64,000 nt of DNA from Rhodanobacter denitrificans (GCF_003335105.1 NZ_QFWQ01000004.1:180461-244460), one strand, 5' to 3'. Positions 16,576 through 25,891 are shown, counted from the stretch's first letter. Notes: generated by a model from the letters alone, not told the origin. Numbers and translations are program-made.

Positions 16576-17937
16576 ATGATGCGTGTCTTTGAATTTCTTG
16601 TTGCCCTGGTCATTGTTGCATTGATCGGTGTCCTGGCAGCTGTGGTCATGCCCGGTAGCGGTCATGTGGAGCGCCAGCTGGTCATCGGCAAGGACATGCG
16701 CCAGGTCTATGACGTGCTCAACAACTACCGCAGGCTGCCGGATTACGCGGTGCTGCGCTCGCTCGACCCGAACGTGCAGTTCAGCTTCTCCGGCAAGTCC
16801 TACGGCCCCGGCGCCGAGATCAGCTGGACCAGCTCCGACGCCAAGCTCGGCAACGGCGGCCTGACCGTCGCCAGCTCCACGCCGGAGTTCGACAAGATCG
16901 ACGGCAACACCAAGAACGCCAGCATCGTGTGGAACCTGGACAACAACTGGCGCGGCCTGGACAAGCATTTCACGTTGGACCTGGAGCGCCAGGGCAGCCG
17001 CGGTCAGCTGACCCAGGTGACCTGGTCGTATGACGTCTCGTACGGCTGGAACCTGGTCAACCGCTTCGCCAACCTGTACATCCATGGCGATCCGGATTCG
17101 TTCATCCAGTTCAGCCTGAACAACCTGCAGAACGTGCTGGCGGGCGTCCCCAACATCGACTACAGCCAGCTGATTCCGTACATCGAGCAGACCCAGCCGA
17201 CCCCGGTGCTGCTGGTGTCCACCTCGATCGAGCGCAAGAACGGCATCGAGGCGGTCGATGACGCCGTCGCCAAGGCGAACACCGAGGTGCAGGCCGCCGC
17301 CAAGAAGCTGGGTGTGCACGTCACCGGCTCGCGGATCCTGATCACCACCAACTACGGCGACCAGACCTTCAGCTTCGACGTGGCGTATCCGATCGACTCC
17401 AGCACGCTGACCGTCAACGGTCATGCCGAGCAGCTGACCGCGGCCGCTCCGCCGTCGATCGACGCCGCCGCACCGGCTACTGCCGGCAGCACGGCCGCCG
17501 CTGCGGACAGCAATGTCGCCGTCGGCAGCCGCGACCGCTACGGTCGCCTGGTGGTGGACGGCAACGTGCGCGCCACGCTGGCCTTCGGCGGCGCCGCGCT
17601 GAAAGGTATCTGGAACGGCACCTTCGCCGGCGTGCCGCAGACCCGCGACATGCTCAAGGCCTATGCGCAGACCCACGGCTACAAGTTCGACGATGTGGTC
17701 AACCGCCCGTACGACCTCATCGTGACGCCGGAAGTGAAGGACGCCGGCGGCAACATCACCACCTATGCGAAGTACGCGGTGTACCTGCCGATCAGCAATG
17801 CGCCGGAAAAGACCCCCGAGCAGGAAGCCGGCCTGCAGCCGCCGAGCCTCGACGGTGCACCGGCAGCTCCCGCCACGGCACCGGCTCCGGCCGGCACTGC
17901 CGCGGCACCGGCCAAGGCGGCCAGCGCCGGCAAGTAA
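16576..17937 (+). CDS. SRPBCC family (polyketide cyclase-like) membrane-anchored protein
   Basis: A 453-residue protein with an N-terminal membrane anchor (residues about 4-26). A START/SRPBCC-like domain follows (ERQLVIGKDMRQVYDVLNNYRRLPDY), then a second domain with SRILITTNYGDQTFSFDVAYPI, and a low-complexity Ala/Pro tail. Similar proteins are annotated polyketide cyclase in Xanthomonadaceae, but no polyketide genes are nearby. It is more likely a lipid-like ligand-binding protein of the cell envelope. ATGATG at 16576 leaves two equivalent starts; GGAG lies 9 bases upstream. Confidence 0.8.
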   Translation: MMRVFEFLVALVIVALIGVLAAVVMPGSGHVERQLVIGKDMRQVYDVLNNYRRLPDYAVLRSLDPNVQFSFSGKSYGPGAEISWTSSDAKLGNGGLTVASSTPEFDKIDGNTKNASIVWNLDNNWRGLDKHFTLDLERQGSRGQLTQVTWSYDVSYGWNLVNRFANLYIHGDPDSFIQFSLNNLQNVLAGVPNIDYSQLIPYIEQTQPTPVLLVSTSIERKNGIEAVDDAVAKANTEVQAAAKKLGVHVTGSRILITTNYGDQTFSFDVAYPIDSSTLTVNGHAEQLTAAAPPSIDAAAPATAGSTAAAADSNVAVGSRDRYGRLVVDGNVRATLAFGGAALKGIWNGTFAGVPQTRDMLKAYAQTHGYKFDDVVNRPYDLIVTPEVKDAGGNITTYAKYAVYLPISNAPEKTPEQEAGLQPPSLDGAPAAPATAPAPAGTAAAPAKAASAGK

Positions 17938-17961
17938 GCCAGGCGCGGTTGTCGCGTGGCG

Positions 17962-17996
17962 AAAGGCCCTTCCGTCAAGGAGGGGCCTTTTCTTTT
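17962..17996 (+). terminator. rho-independent terminator after the SRPBCC gene
   Basis: The arms AAAGGCCC and GGGCCTTT surround a short loop and are followed by TTCTTTT. The hairpin lies 25 bases after the stop codon. It separates the SRPBCC gene from the ABC operon. Confidence 0.85.
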
Positions 17997-18117
17997 CCGG
18001 CGATGCATCCGGCGCCGAACTTTGCCGGTGTCTTGCGGTACATTGCAGGGCGATCCGCGCCGCCGCCCCCGGAGCCGCGCGTTCGACGCGAAGCCCCGTC
18101 ACAGCCCACCAGCGGAC

Positions 18118-19059
18118 ATGATCGAAACCGACCAGCTCACCCGACGCTATGGCAACCTGACCGCAGTGGATGCGCTGAGCATCCGCGTCGAGCCGGGCCA
18201 GGTGCTGGGGCTGCTCGGTCCCAATGGTGCCGGCAAGTCCACCGCGATGCGCATGATCGCCGGTTTCCTGGTACCCACCTCGGGCACCGCGCGGGTGTGC
18301 GGGCACGATGTCGGCCGTGAGCCGCTGCAGGCAAAACGCGCGCTGGGCTATTTGCCTGAAGGCGCCCCCAGCTACGGCGAAATGACGGTGCGCGAGTTCC
18401 TGCAGTTCATCGTGCGCATGCGCGGGCTCGGGGCCGAGGCCGCTTACCGGCGCTACGACGCGGTGGTGCAGCAGCTGCAGCTGGAGGAAGTGCTGGAGCT
18501 GTGCATCGATACGTTGTCGAAGGGCCTGCGCCGGCGCGTCGGGCTGGCCCAGGCGATCCTGCACGATCCGCCGGTACTGATGCTGGACGAGCCCACTGAC
18601 GGCCTCGATCCGAACCAGAAACACGCGGTGCGCCAGCTGATCGACGTGATGGCGCGCGATCGCACCATCCTGATCTCCACGCATCTGCTGGAGGAAGTGC
18701 ACGCGCTGTGCAACCGGGTGGTGATCATCGCCCGCGGCCGGCTGCTGGCGGACGCCACTCCGGCCGAGCTGGAGGCGCGCTCGCGCTATCACGGTGCCGT
18801 GTCGTTCAGCGCGCCGGGCAGCGGCATGTCGCAGGAGATGCTCGGCCGCCTGCCGCAGGTGGCGGCGATCGAGGTCGACCCGCTGGACGGCCGCATCACG
18901 GTGTTTCCGAAACCGGGCGCGCGGATCCTGGAGCCGGTCGAGACGCTGCTGCGCGAGCAGGGCCTGGAGGTGTCGGAGATCCAGCTCGAGCGCGGCCGGC
19001 TGGACGAGGTGTTCCGCCAGATCACCACCGGCGGCGATGCCGCGGAGGGGCACGCATGA
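18118..19059 (+). CDS. ABC transporter ATP-binding protein, GldA-like
   Basis: A 313-residue ATPase subunit. It has Walker A GPNGAGKS near residue 39, signature TLSKGLRRRVGLAQAI and Walker B VLMLDEPTDGLDP, then a switch His in STHLL and a C-terminal extension of about 90 residues. The set ATPase-permease-GldG-like protein matches the Gld/multidrug-type ABC-2 loci. I start at 18118; the longer frame crosses the upstream terminator. The stop overlaps the permease start (ATGA). Confidence 0.92.
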   Translation: MIETDQLTRRYGNLTAVDALSIRVEPGQVLGLLGPNGAGKSTAMRMIAGFLVPTSGTARVCGHDVGREPLQAKRALGYLPEGAPSYGEMTVREFLQFIVRMRGLGAEAAYRRYDAVVQQLQLEEVLELCIDTLSKGLRRRVGLAQAILHDPPVLMLDEPTDGLDPNQKHAVRQLIDVMARDRTILISTHLLEEVHALCNRVVIIARGRLLADATPAELEARSRYHGAVSFSAPGSGMSQEMLGRLPQVAAIEVDPLDGRITVFPKPGARILEPVETLLREQGLEVSEIQLERGRLDEVFRQITTGGDAAEGHA

Positions 19060-19790
19060 GTCCGGTCAATGCGGTGTTGCGGCGCGAGCTGCGCAGCTAC
19101 TTCGTGACACCGGTGGCGTACGTGTTCCTGGTGATCTTCCTGGTGCTGGCCGGCATCCTCACCTTCTATGCGGGCGACTTCTACGAGCGCGGCCAGGCCG
19201 ACCTGCAGCCGTTCTTCACGATGCATCCGTGGCTGTACCTGATCCTGGTGCCGGCGATCACCATGCGCATGTGGGCGGAGGAGGCCAAGGGCGGCACGCT
19301 GGAACTGCTGCTGACCCTGCCGCTGACGCTGTGGCAGGCGATGCTCGGGAAGTTCCTCGCCGCGTGGCTGTTCATCGGGCTGGCGCTGGTGCTGACGTTC
19401 CCGATCTGGATCACCGTCAACTACCTGGGGTCGCCGGACAACGGCGTGATCCTGGCCGGCTACCTGGGCAGCTGGCTGATGGCCGGCAGCTTCGTCGCGA
19501 TCGGCGCCTGCCTGTCCGCGCTGACCCGCAGCCAGGTGGTGGCGTTCATCCTTACCGCACTGGTGTGCGTGCTGCTGATCCTGGTCGGCCAGCCGCAGGT
19601 GCAGGATTTCTTCTCCGGCACCTTGCCGCGCAAGCTGATCAACGCGGTGGCGCACCTGTCCATGCTGCGGCACTTCGAGGCGATCGCGCGCGGCGTGCTG
19701 GACACCCGCGACCTGGTGTACTTCCTGCTCAGCATGGCCGGCTGGCTGATCGCCGGCGTGCTGTTGCTCGACCTGAAACGGACGCGCTGA
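19056..19790 (+). CDS. ABC-2 type permease, GldF-like
   Basis: A 244-residue integral membrane subunit with six hydrophobic segments. The early part LRRELRSYFVTPVAYVFLVIF and WAEEAKGGTLELLLTLPL are typical of the ABC-2 subfamily including GldF and NosY-like permeases. Its start overlaps the ATPase gene by 4 bases and the GldG-like gene follows 4 bases after its stop, so the three are cotranscribed and probably form one complex. Confidence 0.92.
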   Translation: MSPVNAVLRRELRSYFVTPVAYVFLVIFLVLAGILTFYAGDFYERGQADLQPFFTMHPWLYLILVPAITMRMWAEEAKGGTLELLLTLPLTLWQAMLGKFLAAWLFIGLALVLTFPIWITVNYLGSPDNGVILAGYLGSWLMAGSFVAIGACLSALTRSQVVAFILTALVCVLLILVGQPQVQDFFSGTLPRKLINAVAHLSMLRHFEAIARGVLDTRDLVYFLLSMAGWLIAGVLLLDLKRTR

Positions 19791-19794
19791 TCCC

Positions 19795-21705
19795 ATGCCC
19801 CGCCCGCGCCCGCATCGCCTGTTCACCAAGCCGACCCGGCGCGGTGTGCTGTATGGCGCGCTGGTCCTGCTGGTACTGCTGTTCGTGCCTTTGATCGTGG
19901 CCAGCAGCCGCTGGCTGCACGGATCGCGGATCGACCTCACCACCGACAAGCTGTACACGCTGACGCCCGGCACGCTGCACATCGTCGACACGCTGCAGCG
20001 GCCGTTGCGGCTGACCCTGTACTTTTCCGAACACGCCACCCGCGACCTGCCGCAACTGCGCAGCTACGAGCAGCGCGTGCGCGAAATGCTGCAGGAGATG
20101 GTGGCGCGCTCGCACGGCCGCATCCGCCTGCAGATCGTCGACCCGGTGCCGTATTCCGACGACGAGGCCAGTGCCGAAGGCAGCGGTCTGACCGCAGCCA
20201 ACGGCGGCAGCAACGGCGAGCGGGTGTTCTTCGGGCTGGCCGGCAGCGTGATGTCGGGCAGTGCCGACAGCAGCGAAGGCGGCGACGAGCGCGTGGCGGA
20301 CAAGACGCTGGCGATCGCGTTCTTCGACCCGGCGCGCGAGGCCTTCCTCGAATACGACATCGCCCGGCTGCTGTACGAGTTGAACCAGGTCAGCAAGCCG
20401 GTGGTCGGCGTGATCAGCTCGCTGCCCGTCGACGGCAACCCGGTGCTCGGCGAGCAGCGGTGGGCGGTGCTGCAGCAGCTGGGCCAGCTGTTCGACGTGA
20501 AGATGCTGGACCCGACCACATTGCGCACGGTCGACGGCAATATCAGGGTATTGCTGCTGATCCATCCCAAGCGGCTGCCGCCCGATGCGCAGTACGCGAT
20601 CGACCAGTACGTGCTGCGCGGCGGCCACCTGGCGGTGTTCGTCGACCCCGACGCGGAACTCGACACCTCGCCGTACGCGCCCGACAGCATCACGTTCCCT
20701 GACCATGCCTCCGACCTGCCGCGGCTGTTCAAGGCCTGGGGCGTGGCATATGACCCGCACAAGATCGTGCTGGACCGCGCCCGCGCGCTGCAGATCGAAC
20801 TGGGCGGCACCAGCCTCAACCACCCGGCGATGCTCGACCTTGGCGCGCAGGAGCTCAATCGCAACGACGCCGTCACCGCCAGCCTGCAGCGGATCAACGT
20901 GTCCACCGCGGGCTACTTCGATCTGGCAGCGGATGCGCACGCACGGCTGATCCCGCTGCTGCAGAGCAGTGCCGAAGCCGAGGTGGTGCCGACCCAGCGG
21001 GTGCTGGACGCGAGCACCGATCCCAGCTCGCTGCTGCAGGGCTACAAGCCGGACAACGCCCACTACGTGCTGGCGGCGCGCCTGCGCGGCACGTTCGACA
21101 GCGCCTTCCCCGAGCGCGCCGCCACACCCGGCCATCGGGCCAGGTCGGCGCCGGATGCGGAGGTGATCCTGGTTGCCGACACCGACCTGCTCAGCGACCG
21201 GCTGTGGGTGGAGCCGCAGACCATCCTCGGTCAGACGATGATGCGGGTCTTTGCCAACAACGGGGATTTCGCCACCAACCTGGTGGACAACCTCAGCGGC
21301 TCCTCGGCGCTGCTGTCGATTCGTGGCCGCTCCACTTCGCAGCGGCCGTTCACCAGGGTGCAGGCACTGCGCAACGTGGCCGACCAGAAATTCCTGCAGA
21401 AGGAACACGAGCTGGAGCAGGAGCTGGCCGACACCCGGCGCCGGCTGGACGAACTGCAGCCGGCCAAGGGCAGCCACGGCAGCGCCGCCACCGCCGAGCA
21501 GCGGCGCGAGATCGAGCAGTTCCGCCAGCGCCAGCTGGCGATCAACAAGGAATTGCGCGACGTGCAGCATCAGCTCAACGCCGAGATCGACTCGCTGGGC
21601 CTGCGCATCAAGTTCATCAACATCGTGCTGGTGCCGGCGCTGGTGGTGCTGATCGGCCTGCTGTACGGCTGGCGCCGCACCCGCTACAGCCGCCGGCGCC
21701 GGTGA
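19795..21705 (+). CDS. GldG-like ABC-type uncharacterised transport system protein
   Basis: A 636-residue protein. It has a TM near the N-terminus (about 19-37), a large extracytoplasmic domain with RIDLTTDKLYTLTPGT and VDPVPYSDDEASAEGSG, a coiled-coil-like charged region (about 525-600), and a C-terminal TM (about 610-628) before an Arg-rich tail. This is the architecture of GldG/ABC_transp_aux proteins. In Bacteroidetes the homologue is needed for gliding. In proteobacteria the role is unknown, and no other gld genes are here. Confidence 0.88.
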   Translation: MPRPRPHRLFTKPTRRGVLYGALVLLVLLFVPLIVASSRWLHGSRIDLTTDKLYTLTPGTLHIVDTLQRPLRLTLYFSEHATRDLPQLRSYEQRVREMLQEMVARSHGRIRLQIVDPVPYSDDEASAEGSGLTAANGGSNGERVFFGLAGSVMSGSADSSEGGDERVADKTLAIAFFDPAREAFLEYDIARLLYELNQVSKPVVGVISSLPVDGNPVLGEQRWAVLQQLGQLFDVKMLDPTTLRTVDGNIRVLLLIHPKRLPPDAQYAIDQYVLRGGHLAVFVDPDAELDTSPYAPDSITFPDHASDLPRLFKAWGVAYDPHKIVLDRARALQIELGGTSLNHPAMLDLGAQELNRNDAVTASLQRINVSTAGYFDLAADAHARLIPLLQSSAEAEVVPTQRVLDASTDPSSLLQGYKPDNAHYVLAARLRGTFDSAFPERAATPGHRARSAPDAEVILVADTDLLSDRLWVEPQTILGQTMMRVFANNGDFATNLVDNLSGSSALLSIRGRSTSQRPFTRVQALRNVADQKFLQKEHELEQELADTRRRLDELQPAKGSHGSAATAEQRREIEQFRQRQLAINKELRDVQHQLNAEIDSLGLRIKFINIVLVPALVVLIGLLYGWRRTRYSRRRR

Positions 21706-21806
21706 AGGCGGCAATCTGCCGCAAGCCGGCGGCTGACTCTGCCGGCGCGCGGCATTATGCTGGGCGGTCGCCGGCCGTCGCCGGCGCAGACTGAAGTGCC
21801 GGTGCA

Positions 21807-22670
21807 GTGACCGCTAGCTTGCTGAAATGGATCGTGCCGTGGGAGTTCTCGTGGGTCCTGCTCGCGTGCTTCGCGACGGCCTGCGTGCTGTACCTGCGCG
21901 GCAGCCGCCGGTGGCCGGTGAGCTTCGGCCGCAAGCTGGCGTTCTGGGTCGGCATGGCGATCATTTACCTGTCGCTGCACACCTACCTGGACTACTACGC
22001 CGAGCATGAGTTCTTCATGCACCGCATCCAGCAGTTGCTGCTGCACCACATCGCGCCACTGCTGATCGTCACCGCGTATCCGGCCACGGTGCTGCGCGCC
22101 GGCCTGCCGCTGGTGTGGCGGGTGCGGCTGCTGCGGCCGCTGCAGCGTTCGTGGCCGTGGCGGGTGGTCAGCGGCGTACTGCTCAATCCAACGGTGGCGA
22201 CGCTGCTGTTCGTCGCCTTCATCCTGGTCTGGCTGATTCCGTCCATGCAGACGCTGGCGATGCTGGACTGGCGCATCTACCGTTTCATGAACTGGAGCAT
22301 GCTGGTCAGCGGCTTCGCCTATTGGTCGCTGGTGCTGGACCACCGGCCGCATCCGCCGGGGCGGATGACCGCGGGGCTGCGCGTGCTGTCGCCGGCGGTC
22401 ACCATGACGCCGCAGATCATCGCCGGCGCGATCGTCACGTTCTCCAAGTCCGACCTGTATCCGATCTTCGAGATCTGCGGCCGCGCGTTCACCTTCAATG
22501 TGCTGACCGGCCAGCTGATCGGTGGCGTGATCATCTGGGTGCCGTCGGCGCTGGTGGAGTCGATCGGCGGCCTGATGGCGCTGCGCCTGTGGCTGCGGCT
22601 GTCGCGCAACGGCCGTTTGCCGCGCACGCCGCGTCATCGTCCGGCTTCGACCGCGGCGCCGCTTTTGTAG
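21807..22670 (+). CDS. cytochrome c oxidase assembly factor, CtaG (caa3) family
   Basis: A 287-residue multi-TM protein of the caa3-type CtaG family. It has WEFSWVLLACFATACVLYLRG near the start, FFMHRIQQLLLHHIAPLLIV (metal-ligand-like histidines) and HPPGRMTAG in later segments. It is likely involved in Cu delivery to haem-copper oxidases. The start is the GTG at 21807. The TAG stop is part of the REP element beginning GTAGGGCGGG. The neighbouring minus-strand PCuAC and SCO genes fit the same copper-insertion pathway. Confidence 0.87.
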   Translation: MTASLLKWIVPWEFSWVLLACFATACVLYLRGSRRWPVSFGRKLAFWVGMAIIYLSLHTYLDYYAEHEFFMHRIQQLLLHHIAPLLIVTAYPATVLRAGLPLVWRVRLLRPLQRSWPWRVVSGVLLNPTVATLLFVAFILVWLIPSMQTLAMLDWRIYRFMNWSMLVSGFAYWSLVLDHRPHPPGRMTAGLRVLSPAVTMTPQIIAGAIVTFSKSDLYPIFEICGRAFTFNVLTGQLIGGVIIWVPSALVESIGGLMALRLWLRLSRNGRLPRTPRHRPASTAAPLL

Positions 22671-22729
22671 GGCGGGCACTACCCGCCGCTGGCGTCATGC
22701 AAGAGGCCGGCGGGCAATGCCCGCCCTAC
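22667..22729. repeat. REP pair, copy 1
   Basis: An inverted pair of REP units: GTAGGGCGGGCA...CCCGCC, about 20 intervening bases, then GGCGGGCAATGCCCGCCCTAC. Each unit is itself a hairpin, and the whole forms a larger stem. It sits between the converging ctaG-type and PCuAC genes. Its first TAG is the stop codon of the CtaG gene. Confidence 0.9.
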
Positions 22730-22737
22730 GGAACGTT

Positions 22738-23193
22738 TCAGTGTCCGGTGTCGTCCAGCGCATTCGCCGGCCGCGCGACGAAGTCGGTGGCCAGCGTGCT
22801 GCCGTCGGTGAACTTCAGCGTCAGCCTGACCGTGTCGCCGGCTTTGACCGGCGCCTTCGGCTGCATCAGCATCAGGTGGTAGCCGGCCGGCGCCAGCACC
22901 GCCTTGCCGTGTGCCGGCACCTCCAGCGAGTCGACCATGCTCATGCGGCTCATGCCGCCCGCGGTGGAACTCCGGTGCAGCATCACGTCGGCATACACCG
23001 TGCTGTCGGCACCGCTGAGCGCGACCGGCTGGTCGCCGTCGTTTTCCAGCGTGACATAGGCGCCGGCGGGCAGGGCGCCGGGAAGCACGCGGATCCAGGC
23101 GTGGCTGGCGCGGACGTGGTCGGCGGCTGCGGCGTGCGCGCCTCCGGCCAGCAGCAGGCCGGCGAGCAGCAGCGAAAGACGGGATGGCTTCAT
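22738..23193 (-). CDS. periplasmic copper chaperone PCu(A)C
   Basis: A 151-residue secreted protein with a signal peptide (residues 1-22). It carries the PCuAC metal site: HRSSTAGGM followed by MSMVDSLEVPAHG and then GYHLMLM, matching the H-x10-M-x21-H-x-M pattern. It hands Cu(I) to the CuA/CuB centres of cytochrome oxidase. The ATG at 23193 overlaps the SCO stop (ATGA), so the two are translationally coupled. Confidence 0.92.
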   Translation of the reverse strand: MKPSRLSLLLAGLLLAGGAHAAAADHVRASHAWIRVLPGALPAGAYVTLENDGDQPVALSGADSTVYADVMLHRSSTAGGMSRMSMVDSLEVPAHGKAVLAPAGYHLMLMQPKAPVKAGDTVRLTLKFTDGSTLATDFVARPANALDDTGH

Positions 23194-23804
23194 GGGTTGA
23201 TTCCGGGGTCGAGCAGCAGGTGCAGGTCGTGCACGAGATCGTCCTGCGAGGCGGAGGGCGTGGCCAGCACGCGGGCGCGGCCATGGTTGTCGAAGACGTA
23301 GATCGCCGAGCTGTGGCTGACTTCGTAGGTCCCGTCGGCAGAACTGGGCTCGCGGGTAAAGGCGGAGCGATAGCGCTTGCTCAGGGCCTCGACGCTGCGC
23401 GCATCGCCGACCAGGCCCACGGCCCGCTTGTCGAACGCGTTGACATAGGCATGCATGATCGCCGGCGTGTCGCGCGCCGGGTCGACGCTGACGAACAGGA
23501 TCCGCGCGCCGTCGGCCAGGGGCCCCAGCCGCTGCATCACCACGTGCAGCTGCGCCAGGGTCAGCGGGCAGACGTCGGGGCAGTGGGTGTAGCCGAAGTA
23601 CAGCAGCACCACCTTGCCGCGGTAGTCGGCGCCGGTCACCGGCTTGCCGCTGTCGTCGGTAAGCCGGAAGTCGAGGTCGGGCATGTGCCCGCTGATGTTG
23701 GTCAGCCGGAACGGCAGCGGCGTGCTGCCGCAACCGCCCAGCAGCAGGCCGGTGGCGAACAGCAGCAAGAGCAGGAGAAAGGGCCGCGTGCGGCGGGGCT
23801 TCAT
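23190..23804 (-). CDS. SCO family copper-binding lipoprotein
   Basis: A 204-residue thioredoxin-fold protein for CuA site assembly. It has lipobox LLGGC (Cys25), the copper-binding CPDVC (Cys75, Cys79) in FGYTHCPDVCP, and the distal His in YEVSHSSAIYVFD. The start at 23804 gives a compact lipoprotein signal; in-frame ATGs at 23825 and 23837 are possible. It precedes PCuAC in the same operon, and both serve respiratory oxidase biogenesis with the CtaG-type gene opposite. Confidence 0.92.
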   Translation of the reverse strand: MKPRRTRPFLLLLLLFATGLLLGGCGSTPLPFRLTNISGHMPDLDFRLTDDSGKPVTGADYRGKVVLLYFGYTHCPDVCPLTLAQLHVVMQRLGPLADGARILFVSVDPARDTPAIMHAYVNAFDKRAVGLVGDARSVEALSKRYRSAFTREPSSADGTYEVSHSSAIYVFDNHGRARVLATPSASQDDLVHDLHLLLDPGINP

Positions 23805-23885
23805 GCGAGAATCCAAGGTCTTCATCTGTTCAAGCATACGACACCGGCCACGTGGCCGGGTTCGCCAGCTGGGAATTCGGTCACC

Positions 23886-24263
23886 ATGCGGCAATCCGTC
23901 GACTTCCGTAGCGGCCTGCTGGTCGGCATCGCCGGCGCCAGCGCGGTGCTGCTGGGCGCCTTCGGCGCGCACGCGCTGCGTGGCGTGCTGGACGCCCGTG
24001 GCCTCGAACTGTGGCACACGGCGGTGAGCTACCAGATGTGGCATGCGCTGGCGCTGGCCACGACGGCCGGGCTCGGGCGCGGGCGCAGCAGGCGGTTGGC
24101 GATGGCCGCATTCGCGGTCGGCATCGTGCTGTTCAGCGGAAGCCTGTATGCCTTGGCGCTGGGGGCATCGCGCTGGGTCGGCATCATCACGCCGTTCGGC
24201 GGACTGGCCTTCGTCGCCGGCTGGCTGGCGCTTGGCTGGACGCTGTGCACGCGTCGGGAGTGA
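23886..24263 (+). CDS. DUF423 family membrane protein
   Basis: A 125-residue protein with four hydrophobic segments. The family patterns are LLGAFGAHALRG near the start and FSGSLYALAL plus ITPFGGLAFVAGWLAL later. DUF423 (YgdD-like) is widespread but has no established function. The gene is divergent from the SCO operon, with only 81 bases between the starts. Confidence 0.9.
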   Translation: MRQSVDFRSGLLVGIAGASAVLLGAFGAHALRGVLDARGLELWHTAVSYQMWHALALATTAGLGRGRSRRLAMAAFAVGIVLFSGSLYALALGASRWVGIITPFGGLAFVAGWLALGWTLCTRRE

Positions 24264-24311
24264 TTTCCGCGGTGTCATCCTGCGGTCATGCCTGCCGGCG
24301 ATGCTGCCGGC

Positions 24312-24722
24312 ATGGACACGCCGATCGCCCTTCGTGAGCGGCCCCCTGCAGCAGGGTGGTCCAGCCGTGGCCTGCGTCTTTTCGGCATCGCCCTGTGCGC
24401 GGTGTCGGCTTCGTGCCTGCTGTGGTCGTGGCAGCCAGCCGCCCGGAAGGTGACGAGCGGAACGTCGGCCAACCAACTGGTGCACTGGCGGGATGCGGAC
24501 CATGACTGGCTGCTGGTGGTCGATCCGGCGACTCGCGAGCTGGTGGTCTACGACGCCGTCGACGGTCGTCCGCTGGACCGGCTCGGTGCGGACGACGGCC
24601 TGCCGGACGTGCAGTCGATCGCGCCGCAGGGGCGCGGGCTGCTGGTGGCGGGCGCGCAGCCCCGGACGGCGCGCCGGCTAGAGTTGCCGGAATTGCGGGC
24701 GGTCGCCATCGACGGCCGCTGA
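24312..24722 (+). CDS. hypothetical membrane-anchored protein
   Basis: An open frame of 136 residues. A TM segment (about 20-40) is preceded by Arg residues, and a soluble C-terminal part resembles a single beta-propeller-like repeat (DHDWLLVVDPATRELVVYDAVDG). I do not recognise the family. An ATG at 24288 is also in frame; neither start has a strong ribosome site. Codon use is like its neighbours. Confidence 0.55.
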   Translation: MDTPIALRERPPAAGWSSRGLRLFGIALCAVSASCLLWSWQPAARKVTSGTSANQLVHWRDADHDWLLVVDPATRELVVYDAVDGRPLDRLGADDGLPDVQSIAPQGRGLLVAGAQPRTARRLELPELRAVAIDGR

Positions 24723-24781
24723 GCAGGTCGGTGGCTGCCGGCCAGCGGCATGTGCATTCCCGCGTTCGGCACGGTCGTCGG

Positions 24782-24994
24782 TCATTTCTTTCCGGGGGCG
24801 GATCCATCCGCATCGTCGTCGACCGCGGGTTTGCCCGGGCTGGCCTTCAGTCGGCCCGCCTTGCGCAACGCCTCGCGCAACACGTACTCGATCTGTGCGT
24901 TGAGGCTGCGCAACTCGTCGTCCGACCAGCGCTGCATTGCCTCCAGCACGGTGGCGCTGATGCGCAGCGGGTAGGCTTTTTTCTCGCCGGCCAT
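24782..24994 (-). CDS. Arc-like ribbon-helix-helix protein
   Basis: A 70-residue protein with the Arc/MetJ-type RHH pattern: a basic N-terminus and a beta-strand KKAYPLRIS, then two helices ([16 protein letters not shown] and [17 protein letters not shown]), and an acidic disordered tail. Such proteins bind short palindromes as dimers. It lies 9 bases after the SPFH gene and is probably its operon partner. A perfect 12-bp-arm palindrome upstream of the operon (25892-25916) is a candidate operator. Confidence 0.8.
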   Translation of the reverse strand: MAGEKKAYPLRISATVLEAMQRWSDDELRSLNAQIEYVLREALRKAGRLKASPGKPAVDDDADGSAPGKK

Positions 24995-25003
24995 CGCGAC
25001 GCG

Positions 25004-25867
25004 TCAGTACAGCGTGCCGGTATTCAACACCGGCTGGCTGCCGCGCTCGCCGCACAGCACCACCAGCAGGTTGCTGACCATCGCCGCCTTGCGCTCCTCG
25101 TCCAGGCTCACCACGCCGCGTCGGTTGAGCTGGTCCAGTGCCATCTCGACCATGCTCACCGCGCCCTCGACGATCTTCGTGCGGGCGGCGATGATCGCGC
25201 CGGCCTGTTGCCGCTGCAGCATCGCCTGGGCGATTTCCTGGGCGTAGGCGAGGTGGCTGATGCGCGCCTCGACCACCTGCACGCCGGCCTTGCCAAGGCG
25301 GGTCTGGATCTCGTCGCGCAGGTGCGAGTTGATCACGTCGCCGTGGCTGCGCAGCGACGGCTTGCCGTCGTCGTGGGCGTCGTACGGATAGCTCTGCGCC
25401 ATCTGCCGCAGCGCCGATTCACTCTGGATGTGCACGAAGTTCTCGTAGTCGTCGACGCAGAACACCGCCTCGGCCGTGTCCAGCACCTGCCACACCACCA
25501 CCGCGCCGATCTCGATCGGGTTGCCGTCGTTGTCGTTGACCTTCAGCTTGCCGCTCTCGAAGTTGCGCACGCGCAGCGAGATGCGGCGGCGGCTGCAGAA
25601 CGGGTTGGTCCAGCGCAGGCCTTCGTGGCGCACCGTTCCGGCGTACTTGCCGAACAGCTGCAGTACCTGGCCTTCGTTCGGCGCGACCTGGAAAAAGCCT
25701 TTCAGCATGAAGCCGTCGATGGCCAGCAGGATCACGCCGGCGATCGCCGGCGGTGCCGGCTGCCCCTGCGCAGCCGGCAGCACCAGTGCGATGCCGATCG
25801 CGGCGAGCACGATGCACAGCCCGATGAAAGGGATGCCGGCGACGGAAAAACCATGGCGTTCGTTCAT
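25004..25867 (-). CDS. SPFH (prohibitin/flotillin) domain protein
   Basis: A 287-residue membrane protein. It has two N-terminal hydrophobic segments (about 9-31 and 38-56) and an SPFH domain containing [26 protein letters not shown] and [17 protein letters not shown]. The C-terminus resembles the COG0330-like subgroup. These proteins form large membrane-bound rings and organise membrane proteins or proteases. The usual partner NfeD is absent here; instead an RHH protein follows. Expression is probably driven from the palindrome-bearing region upstream. Confidence 0.9.
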   Translation of the reverse strand: MNERHGFSVAGIPFIGLCIVLAAIGIALVLPAAQGQPAPPAIAGVILLAIDGFMLKGFFQVAPNEGQVLQLFGKYAGTVRHEGLRWTNPFCSRRRISLRVRNFESGKLKVNDNDGNPIEIGAVVVWQVLDTAEAVFCVDDYENFVHIQSESALRQMAQSYPYDAHDDGKPSLRSHGDVINSHLRDEIQTRLGKAGVQVVEARISHLAYAQEIAQAMLQRQQAGAIIAARTKIVEGAVSMVEMALDQLNRRGVVSLDEERKAAMVSNLLVVLCGERGSQPVLNTGTLY

Positions 25868-25891
25868 GTGTCATCTCCCTGAGGTTTGGTG

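Noticed and set aside
16201-19053. Long minus-strand open frame of 950 codons
   Set aside because: It lies antisense to the response regulator, SRPBCC and ABC genes, has Arg/His/Gln-rich composition and no recognisable domain. It is a high-GC shadow frame.
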